A stretch of DNA of 64,000 nt, from contig CM041298.1 of NCBI GenBank assembly GCA_023052935.1, positions 61,250,217-61,314,216 on the forward strand, read 5' to 3'. This DNA is from Piezodorus guildinii (Eukaryota; Arthropoda; Insecta; Hemiptera; Pentatomidae). Numbering within the stretch: position 1 is the stretch's first letter; each line of letters opens with the position of its first letter. Positions 33,346 to 44,874 of the stretch are shown here, in pieces. The notes under the pieces were generated by a model, which made no database searches, had not been told where the DNA came from, and saw nothing but the letters and a program-made list of their open reading frames with translations. The position numbers were made by a program, and so were the translations under genes.

Positions 33346-35689
33346 AAAATCCGTTTCTCCTAATTATCAAATGAATAAATACCGAAAATCGCCTATAAAC
33401 AGTTATACCCTACTATTGTTATTTGGAAATAATAAACCAATGTGTAGTAATTTACAGCGTTTTAATAGTATAATCAAGATTTTTTTTAAAAATAATCCAT
33501 CTATATTTACCGCACTTTTAATTATTTTGGAAGAGAGGTAATTTATAAATTTAATCTTGAGCCCAGCCTGATTTAGAATCCAGTTAAAAATTACTTAAAG
33601 GCATTTAGTATTTACGGATAGTAATCTAGTGTCGTTAATATTCTCAAAAACTAATTAAAGGGACTTTACTATTTCTTTTAACCGCCCAACGTGGCTTGCA
33701 TAATTCATGAATTTCCTTTAGAATTCTTAAAAGGTTTTTCTCTTTAAAGGAGTAAGGTGGAAAAAAAAAATTAAAAATCTGAAAGAAGTAGCTTAACCGT
33801 GTGATTTATTAGGAGCGGAGGTAATCTGCTTAAGTTGTTTTTACAACTGTTTCGGGTCAAAAGTCAAAAGTATTTGTGTCATTTAAATGCAAGGAATTAT
33901 TTAAGAAAAGAGATTGACTTTGATGAATAAATCTTGGTTTCTTTTAACGTGTATTTTAGCTTACTAAGAAAGGAAATATAAGGAAATACAGAATACGTTT
34001 TACATCAATTTATATAACATAAATGTTATTAAAGAGAAGTCGATTGGGGGTGCTGTCAATAAAAAACTTTAATTAGTTAAAACTTAACATATTATGCCAA
34101 CTTTTCGGCCTAATGTTTTTTTTATTACACAAAATTAAAATAACCTAATACCTTAGTTTATAGCTACACCATCTATTAGAGAGCGTTCTTCTCATTCATA
34201 ATTATTATTAGCTTATTGTTTTTATTTATAAACCTTTGTAATAGCCCTCCCCCCCAAAAAAAATATCCCTCTTACTTAAAATTTGAGGGCTTTAAGATGC
34301 GTAGAACCCGAATAACGAAAAAAAAAAAAAATCGTTTGTCACCGGCCAATTTTTTTAATTTCAAATCCTGGCTGTGACAGAATATTATTTATTCTGTTAT
34401 TTCAGCCCTAAGACGATCCTGGAGTATGGAGTATTTTCGTAAATACGGTACGGCGCAAAATATTGGCATTAAGCGTCTTACCAACTATTGTAATAATAAA
34501 AATTTCAAGCACTCGAGAATTCCAAACTTTTGACTTGACTTTTGTCCACCTGAACTGGTGATTTTGCCCTGTATGGGCCGCAACACAGGTCACCAGGACC
34601 ACCGGAGTCTCTCCTGAATGAACCGAAACACCTCGGATTTCTATTGACCTACAAAGACCAGGCCTTGTTCAGCTTTATTAATGCGAACTATAACTGTAAG
34701 CTTGATAATTGAAATTTGTATATGAACATCTGTGGAAAATACTTTTAATTATTTTTATAATTCTTTTCTTAAAAGATAAGTTTTTTACATCAGGACTGCT
34801 TCATCTAGAAGTCTGTGTTTATATTCTGTCACGAGGGAGTCAAAATGTGTAGCAGGAACGAACCTTGTCAAGAGAACAAAGGCTGGATGTTTAGTTTGTT
34901 TATTGAATCTTTCATATACAATTTTCGTTCCGAGTATATAGCAGAAGAAAACTTTTATGATGTCATTAATTATCAAACGATTTCGGGGTTGAATTGCATT
35001 CAGGGTTATTTAATAATCAGTACGACAGCCGGAGAAGGTTGATATTATTAAGTGAAAGCAATTAAGCGGAGGGTCCAAAATTAAAGAGGAGGTGATGACG
35101 CGTAGGAATAATAATTCTCTGGGCAATGAACAATTATTTATAGGGTCATGAAGAGGTTTTGCATAGCAATTTAGTTCGTCTCAGTAGGACCATCTCCTAG
35201 CTCGGTTACTTCTAAATTCCACCTTATTTCCCAAGACCCTCGTTAAAATTCAGCCACTCTTTCCAGCCCTCCCTCTCATCGCTACCCCTCCGATCTTTCC
35301 CTCTCTCTTCGTTTCACTCTCCCATCTCCTCCGGCTATTACAAATCCGACCTTCGTTTTCTCCCTCCCACTTAACCCTCCCCTTGGTTCGTGCTCCGTCG
35401 TTTTCTCAATTTACAGATATTTCTTGTTTTATAATAACTAACCCATTTCTTAAAATGAGATATTATCTCGATCAGAGCCATTTGATGCTATCGGAGACAG
35501 TCGAGTGCACCTTTCAATTTTATAATATAAGATCATTTAATAATAATTTTAAAAAAAACATGCAAATTATTACACAATGGTTTATTATTTCCGAATAACA
35601 ATACCCTAATATTGTTACATTAACTAAGTTTAATATAAATAATAAATTTTCTTTATAAATTGATATTTGATTTGAAATATCAGGCTTGT
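33346..35689. other. Mostly unassigned, with small RepC and SINE2 pieces
   Basis: 34190-34345 is a RepC end (TTTGAGGGCTTTAAGATGCG). 34360-34435 resembles SINE2 (TTATTTCAGCCCTAAG, CTGGAGTATGGAG). 34785-34976 on the minus strand is an open frame ending THFDSLVTEYKHRLLDEAVLM that reads like protein but matches nothing I know. 35225-35400 is a strongly pyrimidine-rich, less AT-rich block. No gene model can be defended. Confidence 0.4.
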
Positions 35690-36010
35690 TGAGCGTCTGT
35701 TTAGGATGACAGTAGTACAGCTAGTATAGCTGGGTACGGAATCATTCTAGTACGGAACAGCTGGGACTTGATGATGGTAGGGATGAAGCATGTATGAGTA
35801 GGTAGAGAATTTCAGAGAGAAGTAGAGCGGACAAGAAAAGAATGATCAAAAGTATTTGTTCCATGGATAAGAATATAAAGGTCAGAATGTTTCGAGGCTG
35901 TGAATCGACGATTTAAATTGCAGAAGACTGTGGACATAGGGATGTAGCTGGAAGTGTATGGTTTAGTAAAGGTATGATCCTAGAAACTATTCTCTGTGGA
36001 TAGAAGGAAG
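35690..36010 (-). pseudogene. NLR3-like non-LTR C-terminal fragment
   Basis: The minus strand reads NLNRRFTASKHSDLYIL, NTFDHSFLVRSTSL, a stop, then NSLPTHTCF. This aligns with SFHKSFLVRSLSLWNSLP of the 11-kb relic, the Trp codon having become TGA. It is a short inactive fragment. Confidence 0.68.
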
Positions 36011-36139
36011 GAGCCACTCTTAACTTGCTGTGTAAATTGGTCACATGAGACCTCTTCGTTGTGCCGAGGACAAGTCTTAAACATAATAATCGACTTTTGG
36101 TGGAGAAACATCTATTATAATTCGTGACTTGGATATACA

Positions 36140-36800
36140 GATAAAATTTCTTTTCTTTTTTCTTTTGTTTATCGCGCTTTAATAATTCTAAAAATCTTCT
36201 ACTTTTTTTCTCTCTATCTCTTAAAATAACAGAATTATGGGCGTATTTAGATGTAAATCTGATGGGACTTGTCTCAGAATAAATAAAGAATTTATTATTA
36301 TTTAATAAAGAATTTATTATTATTATTATTATTATTATTAAGTTTTTAAAAAATAATTATTAGCGTTTTTTTTGTTAAAAAACAAAAATAAATTTTCCTA
36401 TATTTTCACAAATAACTATTTGATAACTACATTTTATTTTTTTTTTTAATTATTCGCAGTTTTAGGTAAAAAAAGCCATGATAAACATTTTCTCCATCTT
36501 CAAAAATAACAGAGTTATTAAATTTAACTACTTTTAATCGGACGACATTTAAAAAAAATTACCAGTTGATATCAACGTCTAGAAGTTAGGCTCATCGTTG
36601 GATGCCCTAGTGTTTTTGTGGCGAATTTAAAAAAAAAATGCTCCAATAGTATAGGATGAATGCGGCGGGCGGCGTACGGCGGACAAAATATATTTTTTTC
36701 TTTATTTGGGTTCTACGTATCAAAAAACGTAAACCCTCAAATTTTGAGGGAGGGAGGAGGGTGATAATTTTTATTTGCTTGGTCGATTACAATGATTCGT
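36140..36800 (-). repeat. RepC copy with nested non-LTR 3' tail
   Basis: It follows the complement of RepC: TATCGCGCTTTAATAATTC, AATAACAGAATTATGGGCG, then after the insert TTTTGTTAAAAAACAAAAAT, ACTTTTAATCGGACG, GATATCAACGTCTAGAAGTT and CGTAAACCCTCAAATTTTGA. A piece at about 36258-36343 (GGGACTTGTCTCAGAATAAA plus a TTATTA repeat) interrupts it, a truncated non-LTR insertion in plus orientation. Confidence 0.72.
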
Positions 36801-37099
36801 TATTGGAAATAATAAACTAAAACACCAACTGTATTATTATAACTGATGAAAGATCTTTTGATGAGATAATATCAAAGATCCAATGTTTCTAAGTTCTTAT
36901 ATATTTTCAAGGATATTGTTTCGCTGAGATAACACTCAGAGTATCAACTTCTTAGGGGTGGAGCAAGGTACCAGAAAGGTTGGTCTAAACAAGGGTTGGG
37001 AAAACTAAGCAAAAATGACTGCCATAACCGGGCTCGAAATATTTTCTCGGATATATTGCTCGATTTTCCTTAAGGTTAAAATAACAAAATGATTAATTA

Positions 37100-38252
37100 T
37101 TAGACCGTCAGGAAAATAATGCTAGATTATGGTTTAAAAAGATTACAACTGTGTTATTTAATCAAATTCGTCTCCATTACTATCAATGTTTTATTGTATA
37201 CATGTTTAATTTTTCAATTTACTCAGAATAGAATCCCCGACTTTTATAAACTAAAAAAACGCGTTTTCTAATACCCTCTGCCGTCAAGTGTTTTGCTGAG
37301 AGTTCTAGGTGTCAAAAAAATAATAATCCGTAGACGAGAGGTCCGTAGAATAGGGCGGATGCGGCAAAGTATTATTTCATGGATCTAAAAGGTTTTTTTT
37401 TATCACACATGAGACATTTTGCTGGGCTTTGTCATGAAACAAAATAGGTCCCTTGCTATTGTCCTAACATGGCTGCATTCGGCAATTTGGCACTGATGGT
37501 TTATCATGGTTTTAAGTAGATGTAGTGTATTAAACCAAATGAAGAACATCAAATAGTAGCCATCGCCATTTTGATAAGTTGTGGGCTTTGAAAAGTTTTG
37601 TACTGTTTATCCTTTGTTGAGCCTCTGTTCAGAAGGTATTATCGTTAAGTAATAACTTTTCATCACAAGTGAGAATTCTGGTGAGAAAAGGGTCGTTTTT
37701 GATTAGGTAAAGAACATTATAATGTTGTTTTTTTTTGTGGTCGTTTTATGTGTGTGGAACCCAACTTAATATTTTTTTTTACCTTTACTTTGCCTTAAGA
37801 TTGTAGAATACGTCTGCTTTGAAATGTTTTTTTTTTGATAGTTCTCGAACAGTTTTTCTGAAGTTTTATTTGCACTAATTCCCGCAGAACATCACCATCA
37901 ACTAAAGAAGTCCTACAAGACCTTTTTTTTCTTCAATGCTAAAGTCTCCCTCCCGTAAAACAGTACACTGCCTTCGTCATAGACTTGATTGACATTTCTG
38001 TCTGTCTGCGTAACCTTCTGGCCGATTGCGAATTCGTAAAACCAAATTACACGAATATCACGCGTTGAAATCTGTATGGACTTACTTATTGCTAAACAGT
38101 GAAATGCAATAGTGGAAAAAATAATCGTTGGAATAGGATTAATAAGTGTTTACATTTACACAAATGAATAATTCAATAAACGTAAACAGTTTGTTATGTA
38201 TAATGGAAATTTAGATAAAACTCAAATTATGCATTTTTTTCAGACAACCTAA
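37100..38252 (-). mobile_element. mariner transposon, strongly decayed
   Basis: The ends TTAGACCGTCAGGAAAATAA (left) and the complement TTAGGTTGTCTGAAAAAAAT (right) are imperfect inverted repeats, each bordered by TA (37098-37099 and 38253-38254). The 1153-bp length is near full size. It is the oldest of the three mariners by sequence decay. Confidence 0.82.
37320..38090 (-). pseudogene. mariner transposase, multiple stops and shifts
   Basis: On the minus strand IRVIWFYEFAIG opens the N-terminus, followed by TRILTCDEK-like FSPEFSLVMKSYY, then CFMTKPSKMS (frame variant of FHDKAQQN, the second catalytic region) and LPHPPYSTDLSSTDYYFF, the third. Homopolymer changes break the frame many times. 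The block order matches mariner transposase of about 340 residues. Confidence 0.75.
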
Positions 38253-39085
38253 TATTTTGCCACAACCGGGCTAGAACTCGGGACCCTGAGATTGCTGCCA
38301 TTGATTTACACCGCCCAATTTCAAACACGTTAAACAATTATATAATAATATCAGAAGGTAACTACGATTCCGATACTTAAAATAATTGCTGCTATATAAT
38401 ATTTATTGGTGTTAGATTTATCGTCCTAAGATCTTATTATATTCACTACATTTTTAAGACTGAGCAGATTCTCCTCTGTGCCTGTCATGCAAATCATATC
38501 CCATCTGTCATTCCAGTATTCCTGGCTGCATGTCTTCTTAACTTCTGCTGATTTTGTCTCTTTGCTGTTATAAGCTATAAAATTGGCAAGGTAGAATCTC
38601 GTTACTAAAAGGAGTTTTTTTATAACTTTATGGTAAAGATGTAGTCACGTTATTTGTGATTCCTGAAAAAGTCTCTCCAATTGCTGTAGTTCTCCGAAAT
38701 CTTTTTTTTTTTTTTTTTAAATAAAGTTATTCACTTTAGCCCTTCCCTGATGATGCAATATTCCTTCAATCCACTATGATTTCATCTCCAATTCTCAGGT
38801 GACTTCCTTTATAAAAGTTTATTTAACTAATGGTTCCGAGAGTTCTTTTTTCCCATTTCTTTCTTTGTATATTCTGGAAGCCTTGCATCAAGTATTTTTA
38901 GATTTGTTTTTCCTTATTATTCTTAACTCTCCTTTGACGATATTTTTTTAACAGTGAGTGGGAGGGAGCAATCTTTTATCTGTCAACAAAACAATTATTG
39001 ATCCTCGAATCAGATGCGGTCGTGTTCTCTTTTGGTAACCTCTACTACGCCAAATTAAAAATAAATTCAACTCAGGTTTCTCAAT
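38253..39085. other. Unassigned sequence; tRNA-like SINE head at its left edge
   Basis: The minus strand at about 38262-38330 holds GGGTCCCGAGTTCTAGCCCGG, a polymerase III B-box-like stretch. A similar piece lies at 37030-37045, on the other side of the mariner. The rest shows nothing recognisable. Confidence 0.35.
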
Positions 39086-39089
39086 CCTA

Positions 39090-39400
39090 TGTTAGATGTT
39101 GCTATAAACTGATCATGCTGAGTTGAGCTAGACCAATGCCTTGAATCCTTCGTAAAATCCTCAATGCTCCTTAATTTACAAAAATTCATGCATAAGCATA
39201 ATGTTCCATATATTACCTATTTATCCTAAACTGGGTACTATTCAATCTATGAAATACCCTATTCCTACTATGATCTACTAGTTTCAATCCTTGCTTACTT
39301 TTTTAATTCCTTCGGGGCGTCTGAAATAAGGATGACCTAGAGATTTCCTCTACATGATTTGCCGTCATTTAATCTTTATTTATATTCTCTGAATGCGTTC
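39090..39400 (+). pseudogene. J2-like Jockey C-terminal fragment, plus strand
   Basis: The plus strand reads QCLESFVKSSMLLNLQKF, then NVPYITYLS and LLVSILAYFF. This aligns, with heavy decay, to the J2 segment SKILRKILNAPYFVTNKF...HVPYVADLA seen in the minus-strand copy next to it. The two copies converge tail-to-tail at about 39400-39440. Confidence 0.55.
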
Positions 39401-39439
39401 GAAAAATTCAAGAAATAATTAATAAAAAATGTATGTTTT

Positions 39440-40225
39440 CATCTTTAATTTCTTTATTGAAATATACAACTGTATTTGAAATACAACAAGAAATACTATA
39501 TGAAGAAATGTATTAAAAATAAGTAGAGAACTGCCCATTGGCAACACTCTAGTAGGTAATAAAAAAAAGGTTTTGAGGCCATCTAATTTTTGAACGCCTT
39601 GGAGGATTATCAGGAATCGAAGAGGAAATTGGATTCAAACTAGTGGGTTAGAATAGGAGTTGAGTTTGTCATTGAAGTAATAGTACCTGGTTCGGGCCAA
39701 ATGAGCAACATATGGAACATTAAGATCTCGATGGATGAGTTTATCAGTGACAAAGTAAGGAGAGTTGTGGATTGATGAAGGATTTTGGATTGTAAGGATT
39801 GGATACGTGAAGAATTTGATTGTTTGGTAGAACCCTAAAGCTCAACTCCGTATGTTCAGATTGGTCTAATGATAGCCATGCAGCCTTTTGTAGTCAAGAG
39901 GAAGGTTTGACCGTTTGCCAAATAAGTGGTTGATACGGTAAGAATGTGATGGTTTAGTGGACCCTTGTAAATTCAGATATATCTTATGATGGTCATGTAG
40001 ATAAGCCTCTTGTAGATAAGTGGAATGCTAGAGCATGTGTACATTAAGTGTTGAAGTAAACGAAAACGGTGAGTAGTTTCTTGTCGTTTCGGTCTTGTGT
40101 GCAGATTCCATGTAAGACGTTTGTTAAGCTGGAGTCCTGGATAGCAAATATGTTCGAGCGAGACAAGAGGGATATTTTAAAAGTACACTGGAGGGCAGGA
40201 TATCATACGTTTACGATGAAGAAAA
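39440..40225 (-). pseudogene. J2 Jockey fragment with internal partial duplication
   Basis: On the minus strand the order RYLGLQL, LTWNLHTRPKRQET, a segment with YGVEL-type residues, NSSRIQSLQSKIL, VPYVAHLARTRYY, IPDNPPRRSK can be read with shifts. The block at 39810-39910 is partly repeated at 39945-40025. The 3' UTR contains TATACAACTGTATTTGAAAT near 39462, shared with 43035, 52389 and 56327. Inactive. Confidence 0.8.
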
Positions 40226-40298
40226 AAAAAAAAAAAACTTGAAACTGGAAGGGATATATGAGGTATTTTAGTAATGAAACACGAATTAAATTTAATTT

Positions 40299-41150
40299 AA
40301 AAATCTGGTGCGCGCAACACACGACATTCACTTACCTCAGTTATTAAAATCAATTTAATTTGTTCTTAACAATTTGTTTGTTTATTGTTTATTTATTTAA
40401 CGTCACTTTATGCTACTATGGCTAATCGGACGATGCTACAGTGGGAGTCCTAAATTTTGCCTATTCAGGTTTTATTAGGGTAGGGATCGTTAACGAGTAC
40501 CTGACATCGCACAGGCTCGGGACCACCTTTTAACGTCCCCTCCGAAGGACGGCGTAACTAAGGATTTTTTACTCCCATTAAAAAATCCTAGGACCACCTG
40601 CGGGTTTGAACCCGTGACCTTTAGCATGGGAGGCTGTTACGCTAGCTACCCAGCTACAAGTGATCCCGTTCTTAACAATTTTTAAATACAGTTTGGGATC
40701 AAAAAAATTGTTAAATAATTAATTACATTGAATTTCAATAGAAACATTTGTTTTATTAAAAATCGATTATGTTATTACCTATAACAATCAGTTAGTTTTA
40801 CCACCTTTTCATCAATCTCTATTAACTTTTACAATTTTTTGTATAACATAATATGTTTTCTAAAATCCTTAGCTTTCCAACGGTATATAACATACATCTA
40901 TAGTATTGTTTTTTTTTTCATCAAAAATTGCAACAAAAAAAAATTATTTTTTCTTTATTTGGATATCATATTCGTTAAAATTTTATATGTATCCTATTTT
41001 TATCAATATTAAGAAGATAATATAGTCATTCTTATCTACAAAATTAAACTATTGGTCATTTGGAGTCAGGTGACCCTAAGCGTATTTCCGACGAAAACTA
41101 TATTTTTGAAAATTTTCACAATCTCACATCTAAGTAAGTGAAAGTAAAAT
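40299..41150 (+). mobile_element. RepA copy, R orientation, with nested SINE
   Basis: It starts ATCTGGTGCGCGCAACACAC and ends TAAGTAAGTGAAAGTAAAA. The CGATATAGCGAG to CAGACCTTT interior is deleted near 41048. The SINE at 40376-40667 splits it. Confidence 0.85.
40376..40667 (-). mobile_element. SINE1 full-length copy
   Basis: It is flanked by a 14-bp duplication GTTCTTAACAATTT (40362-40375 and 40668-40681). Length is 292 bp. It is nearly identical to the 19510 copy (same head GGGATCACTTGTAGCTGGGT), so both are from a recent subfamily. Confidence 0.95.
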
Positions 41151-41694
41151 GCCATAAACACGAACAAGAACCAAGACGTTATCATTGTCAGGTTATCAGA
41201 GCAGTGCTAACAACAGCCATCTTTGAGCACGGAACTTAACTTTTCGTAAGTACTGAAAAAAAAAAAAAAAAATAGTAACACCTTATTTATTTTCACCTTC
41301 GCATAACACGCGTCGAAGAATAGTTCTGATTTGAAATTCAAAACACGGGCACAGCTTCAGTGGACTTTCATACCCATAACGAAAACAAGGCAGTATATGA
41401 CAGGTAAAAGGGGGGAGTCTTTAAGCAGGCTGCTGGAAAACGTGATCGGACTCCATGCATTCTCCCATATTCCGTGTTGGTGGATTCTGTATGAATGCTA
41501 ATAATACATTACTTTTGTTTATTCTAATTGATATGAACTTGGCTGCACGCAGCAAAACCGATAGAACGAACAAAAGATTAATTATTGAAATCATAATAAT
41601 TCGAATAAATGTAAAAAAAAAAAAATCCTTTTTTTATATCTCCTAAACTCACTTTTTTTATATCAATATATTCTAAAAAACCGGAAGGTCTAGT
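41151..41694. other. Unassigned AT-rich sequence
   Basis: The 63-codon frame at 41455-41646 has no motif. No repeat is recognised. Confidence 0.4.
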
Positions 41695-41696
41695 AT

Positions 41697-42220
41697 AATA
41701 TTAAAGGTATATTTAAGGGCTGATTCCATAAAAACTTAAATTTTTTTATTACATCAAAATTTGATGTTTCGGGATCTTCTCTCATCTTCAGAAATCTACA
41801 AAGTAAAAATAACAAATGTCCATTACATTAAAAAACACTATAGTGAAGTGAATAGTTAAAACGCTTTGTAAAAAATTATTATAAGTTAGGTGTCATTATT
41901 AAAAAAATTTAAACATTAATTTACGACAAATTTAAATTCAATAGGAGGTATTAAAAACAATAATTAACAATGTTACATAGAAATAAGTTAATGCAATAAA
42001 TAAAAATTTAAAATTACCTGATTTATACCATTTTCAACTTCAATAATTCCTTCAAACATTTTCACTGATGCACAAAAAAAAAAAAAAATGTAATGGACAT
42101 ATGTTATTTTCACTTTGTACATTTCTGAAGATGAGAGAAGATCCTGAAACGTCAAATTTTGATGTAAAAAAAAGTTTTTATGGAAGAATTCAATCAGCCT
42201 GTAAATATACCTTTAATAGT
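41697..42220. mobile_element. Second inverted-repeat element with hammerhead-like arms
   Basis: Arms of ~130 bp (about 41697-41830 and 42088-42218) are reverse complements: ATTAAAGGTATATTTA at the left end, TAAATATACCTTTAAT at the right. The ~255-bp spacer is very AT-rich and non-coding. Each arm carries CTGAAGATGAGAGAAGATCC followed by GAAAC. The structure is the same as 18858-19233 with an unrelated arm sequence. It is probably another Penelope-type remnant. Flanking duplications could not be set. Confidence 0.65.
42115..42165 (+). ncRNA. Hammerhead-ribozyme-like motif with intact core boxes (candidate)
   Basis: The core is CUGAAGA (42125-42131, fits CUGANGA), a weak stem II region, GAAAC (42146-42150) and GUC (42151-42153), cleavage expected after the C. 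AUUU just 5' of the core can pair with AAAU just 3' of GUC, giving a stem I start in the right register. Stem II has a U-U or bulge next to the core and one mismatch. The mirror copy on the minus strand (41755-41800) has a better stem II end (CCC) but AUC instead of GUC. Cleavage activity is a hypothesis. Confidence 0.42.
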
Positions 42221-42303
42221 ATTTTATTTTATTTATTTTTTTGGAATTATTCGTTCAAATAAGATTTTTATCAAGTAAAATAAATAAATAAATAGTACAC
42301 TAT

Positions 42304-42332
<29 letters not shown>
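42304..42332. repeat. (TA)n microsatellite
   Basis: About 13 TA units next to a J1 tail. Confidence 0.9.
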
Positions 42333-42335
<3 letters not shown>

Positions 42336-42340
42336 GTGTG

Positions 42341-42405
42341 TTTTTTTTTATTACAATTTGTCCCAAATTGGACATTGATAATAGTGATTCTTTTCATTTT
42401 GCAAT
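42341..42405 (-). mobile_element. J1 3' end fragment
   Basis: The T run, then ATTACAATTTGTCCCAAATTGGACA and ATAATAGTGA are the complement of the J1-2 3' terminus. Only ~65 bp are present. Confidence 0.65.
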
Positions 42406-42654
42406 CTCAAACTTCTAAGAAGTAGATAGAAAAAATTATGAATTAATTTATTTCACACGAAAAATCTATTGTTTTTTTTTTGTGATGATTGTAAAATCCT
42501 TATACTTCATATCATGACATATTTATTACTCTTCCACAAAAATTAAGCATTAATATTTGCAAATTATAGCTCCTGTCTTAATTTAATTTTGGAATAACCC
42601 ATAGTTTAAATTATAATATAAAAATAATCAAAAACGTTAATACATATGTGTGGT

Positions 42655-42890
42655 TACTTGAATTGTAAGTAGTAGCATTAAAGCCTTCTATGCCCAAGGT
42701 CGCAGGTTCATAACAGCTGATGGCTTCAAGATTTTTTTTAATGCTCGTTATGCACCTTCGGAGGGACTTAAAATGGTGGTTCCAAGCATATACGATGTGA
42801 AATAATTGTTAAAGATCACTGTCTACTAAACGTGGAAAGGCTAATTTTCATTCACACTGTAGTATTGTCTGATTAGATACAGTAAATAAA
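42655..42890 (+). mobile_element. Diverged SINE1 copy
   Basis: AAGGTCGCAGGTTCATAAC, CACCTTCGGAGGGACTTAAA and CACTGTAGTATTGTCTGATT follow the SINE1 order with many substitutions and short gaps. Confidence 0.72.
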
Positions 42891-43034
42891 ATTTTTATTA
42901 ATTTTTTTTTTTTAGAACTTTTTGTTTACCACTAATCAGAACTCTTAAGATGTCCCGTTATTGAATACGCAATCAAACAATATAATAATAATTAAATATA
43001 ATAATAGTTTAATATAATAATAAAACTGTTAATT

Positions 43035-43530
43035 TTTTAAAAACATTTTTATTGATATTTACAACTGTAATAAATGTGATAGTTATTATACAATGACATG
43101 AAATACGTGTAGAGAAGCTTCCCTTTGGAAGCATTCTAAAAATATTCTAAACTAGAAGGTCCCGGGGCTATCTTCTTTTCAGGTGCCTCGGAGGATTATC
43201 AGGAATTAAAGAGGAAGAAAGGATTGAAACTAGTTGGTTTAGATTGAGAATGGAGTTTGCCATAAAATGATTGATACCTGCTCCGGGCCAAATCAATAAC
43301 AAAGGAAACATTAAGGTCTTGATGGATGAGCTTATTCGCTTAGGATTTTACGAAGGATTTGGGATTGTAAGGATTGGATACGTGAAGAATTTGATGGTTT
43401 AGTAGAGCTCCAAAGCTCAACTCCGTATGTTCAGATTGGTCTTATGATAGTCATGTAGCCTTTTGTATTTAAGAGGAAGGTTTGACCGTTTGTCTAGTAA
43501 GTGTTGAAGTAGCCTAAAACGGCGAACTTA
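43035..43530 (-). pseudogene. J2 Jockey 3' fragment
   Basis: It shares the 3' UTR (ATATTTACAACTGTAATAA) and coding end (complement of TCCTCGGAGGATTATCAGGA region) with 39440 and 56327. It ends at the CACTTACTAGACAAACGG region. Shifted and truncated. Confidence 0.78.
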
Positions 43531-44389
43531 TTAATTAAAGTTTAATATACCAATAATTCTACTTCTATTGTATTAAAAACAATGAATTTTTATTTCTTTT
43601 GCAAAGCTACGCTAGTGTTTAAAGTGTGAGCTTACAATTAAATTAAAGTACTCAATGCTTCTCATCTGACCAAGGAGTATGTTTGATTAAATATTTTGAG
43701 AAGTGAATTGAAAATTCCATTGGTATGTTGAGTGTTGAAATAGAAACAAGTTATGAGAGGAATAAACAGTGTTCAAAGGACAGTGCCAAAGATCGTTTGG
43801 AGGTAGAAATATTCTAGAGATATCCTCAAAGTGGTATAATAAATAAATTGGACTGATACTTTTTAAATAAAGTATTTTTTGTAAATTGTTATCCGTATTG
43901 GTTGAATGAGGGATTTAAACTGTAGATAGAGGAATGAAACTTGAGCAACTCAAAGATAAAGGTAGATTTTTCCTGGTTATTTAAACATATAGACACAGGG
44001 AGAATCGTTATAAAACAGAGTAAGGTCACGTTTTCTCGTTCAATTTCCCTTTAATTGGAGTTAGTAAGGATGTAGAAAAAAAATATAAAGTAAGGTCGTG
44101 CTAATGCGTCATACAGACAGGAGACATAAGAGCATTTGTCCATTACAAAAGAAAAGAAAAAACTATTATGAATTAGTTAAATCTCCATATTTTCAGCAAT
44201 TGTCATCGATTTCTAAAGGTTCGCCAACAGTTACTAAGCTCAGACGGAAATAAAATGAGTTTCTTATACAATATTGTTAAACAATAGTTAAATAAATAAT
44301 ATTGGGGGCCACTAATTTTATTTTGGTTGTAGCGACTCGTCCTTGTTTAAGTAAAAGTAGAAATAATTATTAGCAATGTTAGTGTTTGA
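43531..44389. other. Unassigned AT-rich sequence
   Basis: No gene or repeat recognised. Confidence 0.4.
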
Positions 44390-44874
44390 CAACTTTCCAT
44401 TTATTTTTACAACTTACTTACGATTTTCTCGAGTACTGTATGAAAGAATATAACCTCATTCATTATAACATAACTTTATAAGTTTATGGGCTTACAACTT
44501 TATATTCTTGAAGAGGCTTCCTACGGGAATGGCTTAAAATTGGAGGGTTCCTCTATCTCATCGGTACTTATCATGGGCAGCGACAATGTACATTCACTTA
44601 TATAGGATTAACTTCAAACTTCAAGACAACGGGCAGACGGAAACAGAGCGGGAAAATTTAAAACTTGTTACAACGATTTATTTTATTGTTTATTAACTCT
44701 TTTTTTTAAATTCTGGGCTTTCCAACAGTTTATTAAACGTCTATGTTACTTATATGTCACGAATAATTTTTTGATGACTTAGTTACAGAAAATTTTCTCG
44801 TTTAAAGAAAAGCTAAATTTCATTGTATTTTGCTTATAAACCTTGAGGAAAGAATGCCCTAAATGATTGTAAAA
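44390..44874 (+). repeat. RepB copy
   Basis: Segments CTTACGATTTTCTCGAGTACTG, GGGCTTTCCAACAGTTTATT, AATAATTTTTTGATGACTTAG and CTTGAGGAAAGAATGCCC match 58640-59350 in order. It directly abuts a RepA copy on its right. Confidence 0.72.
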
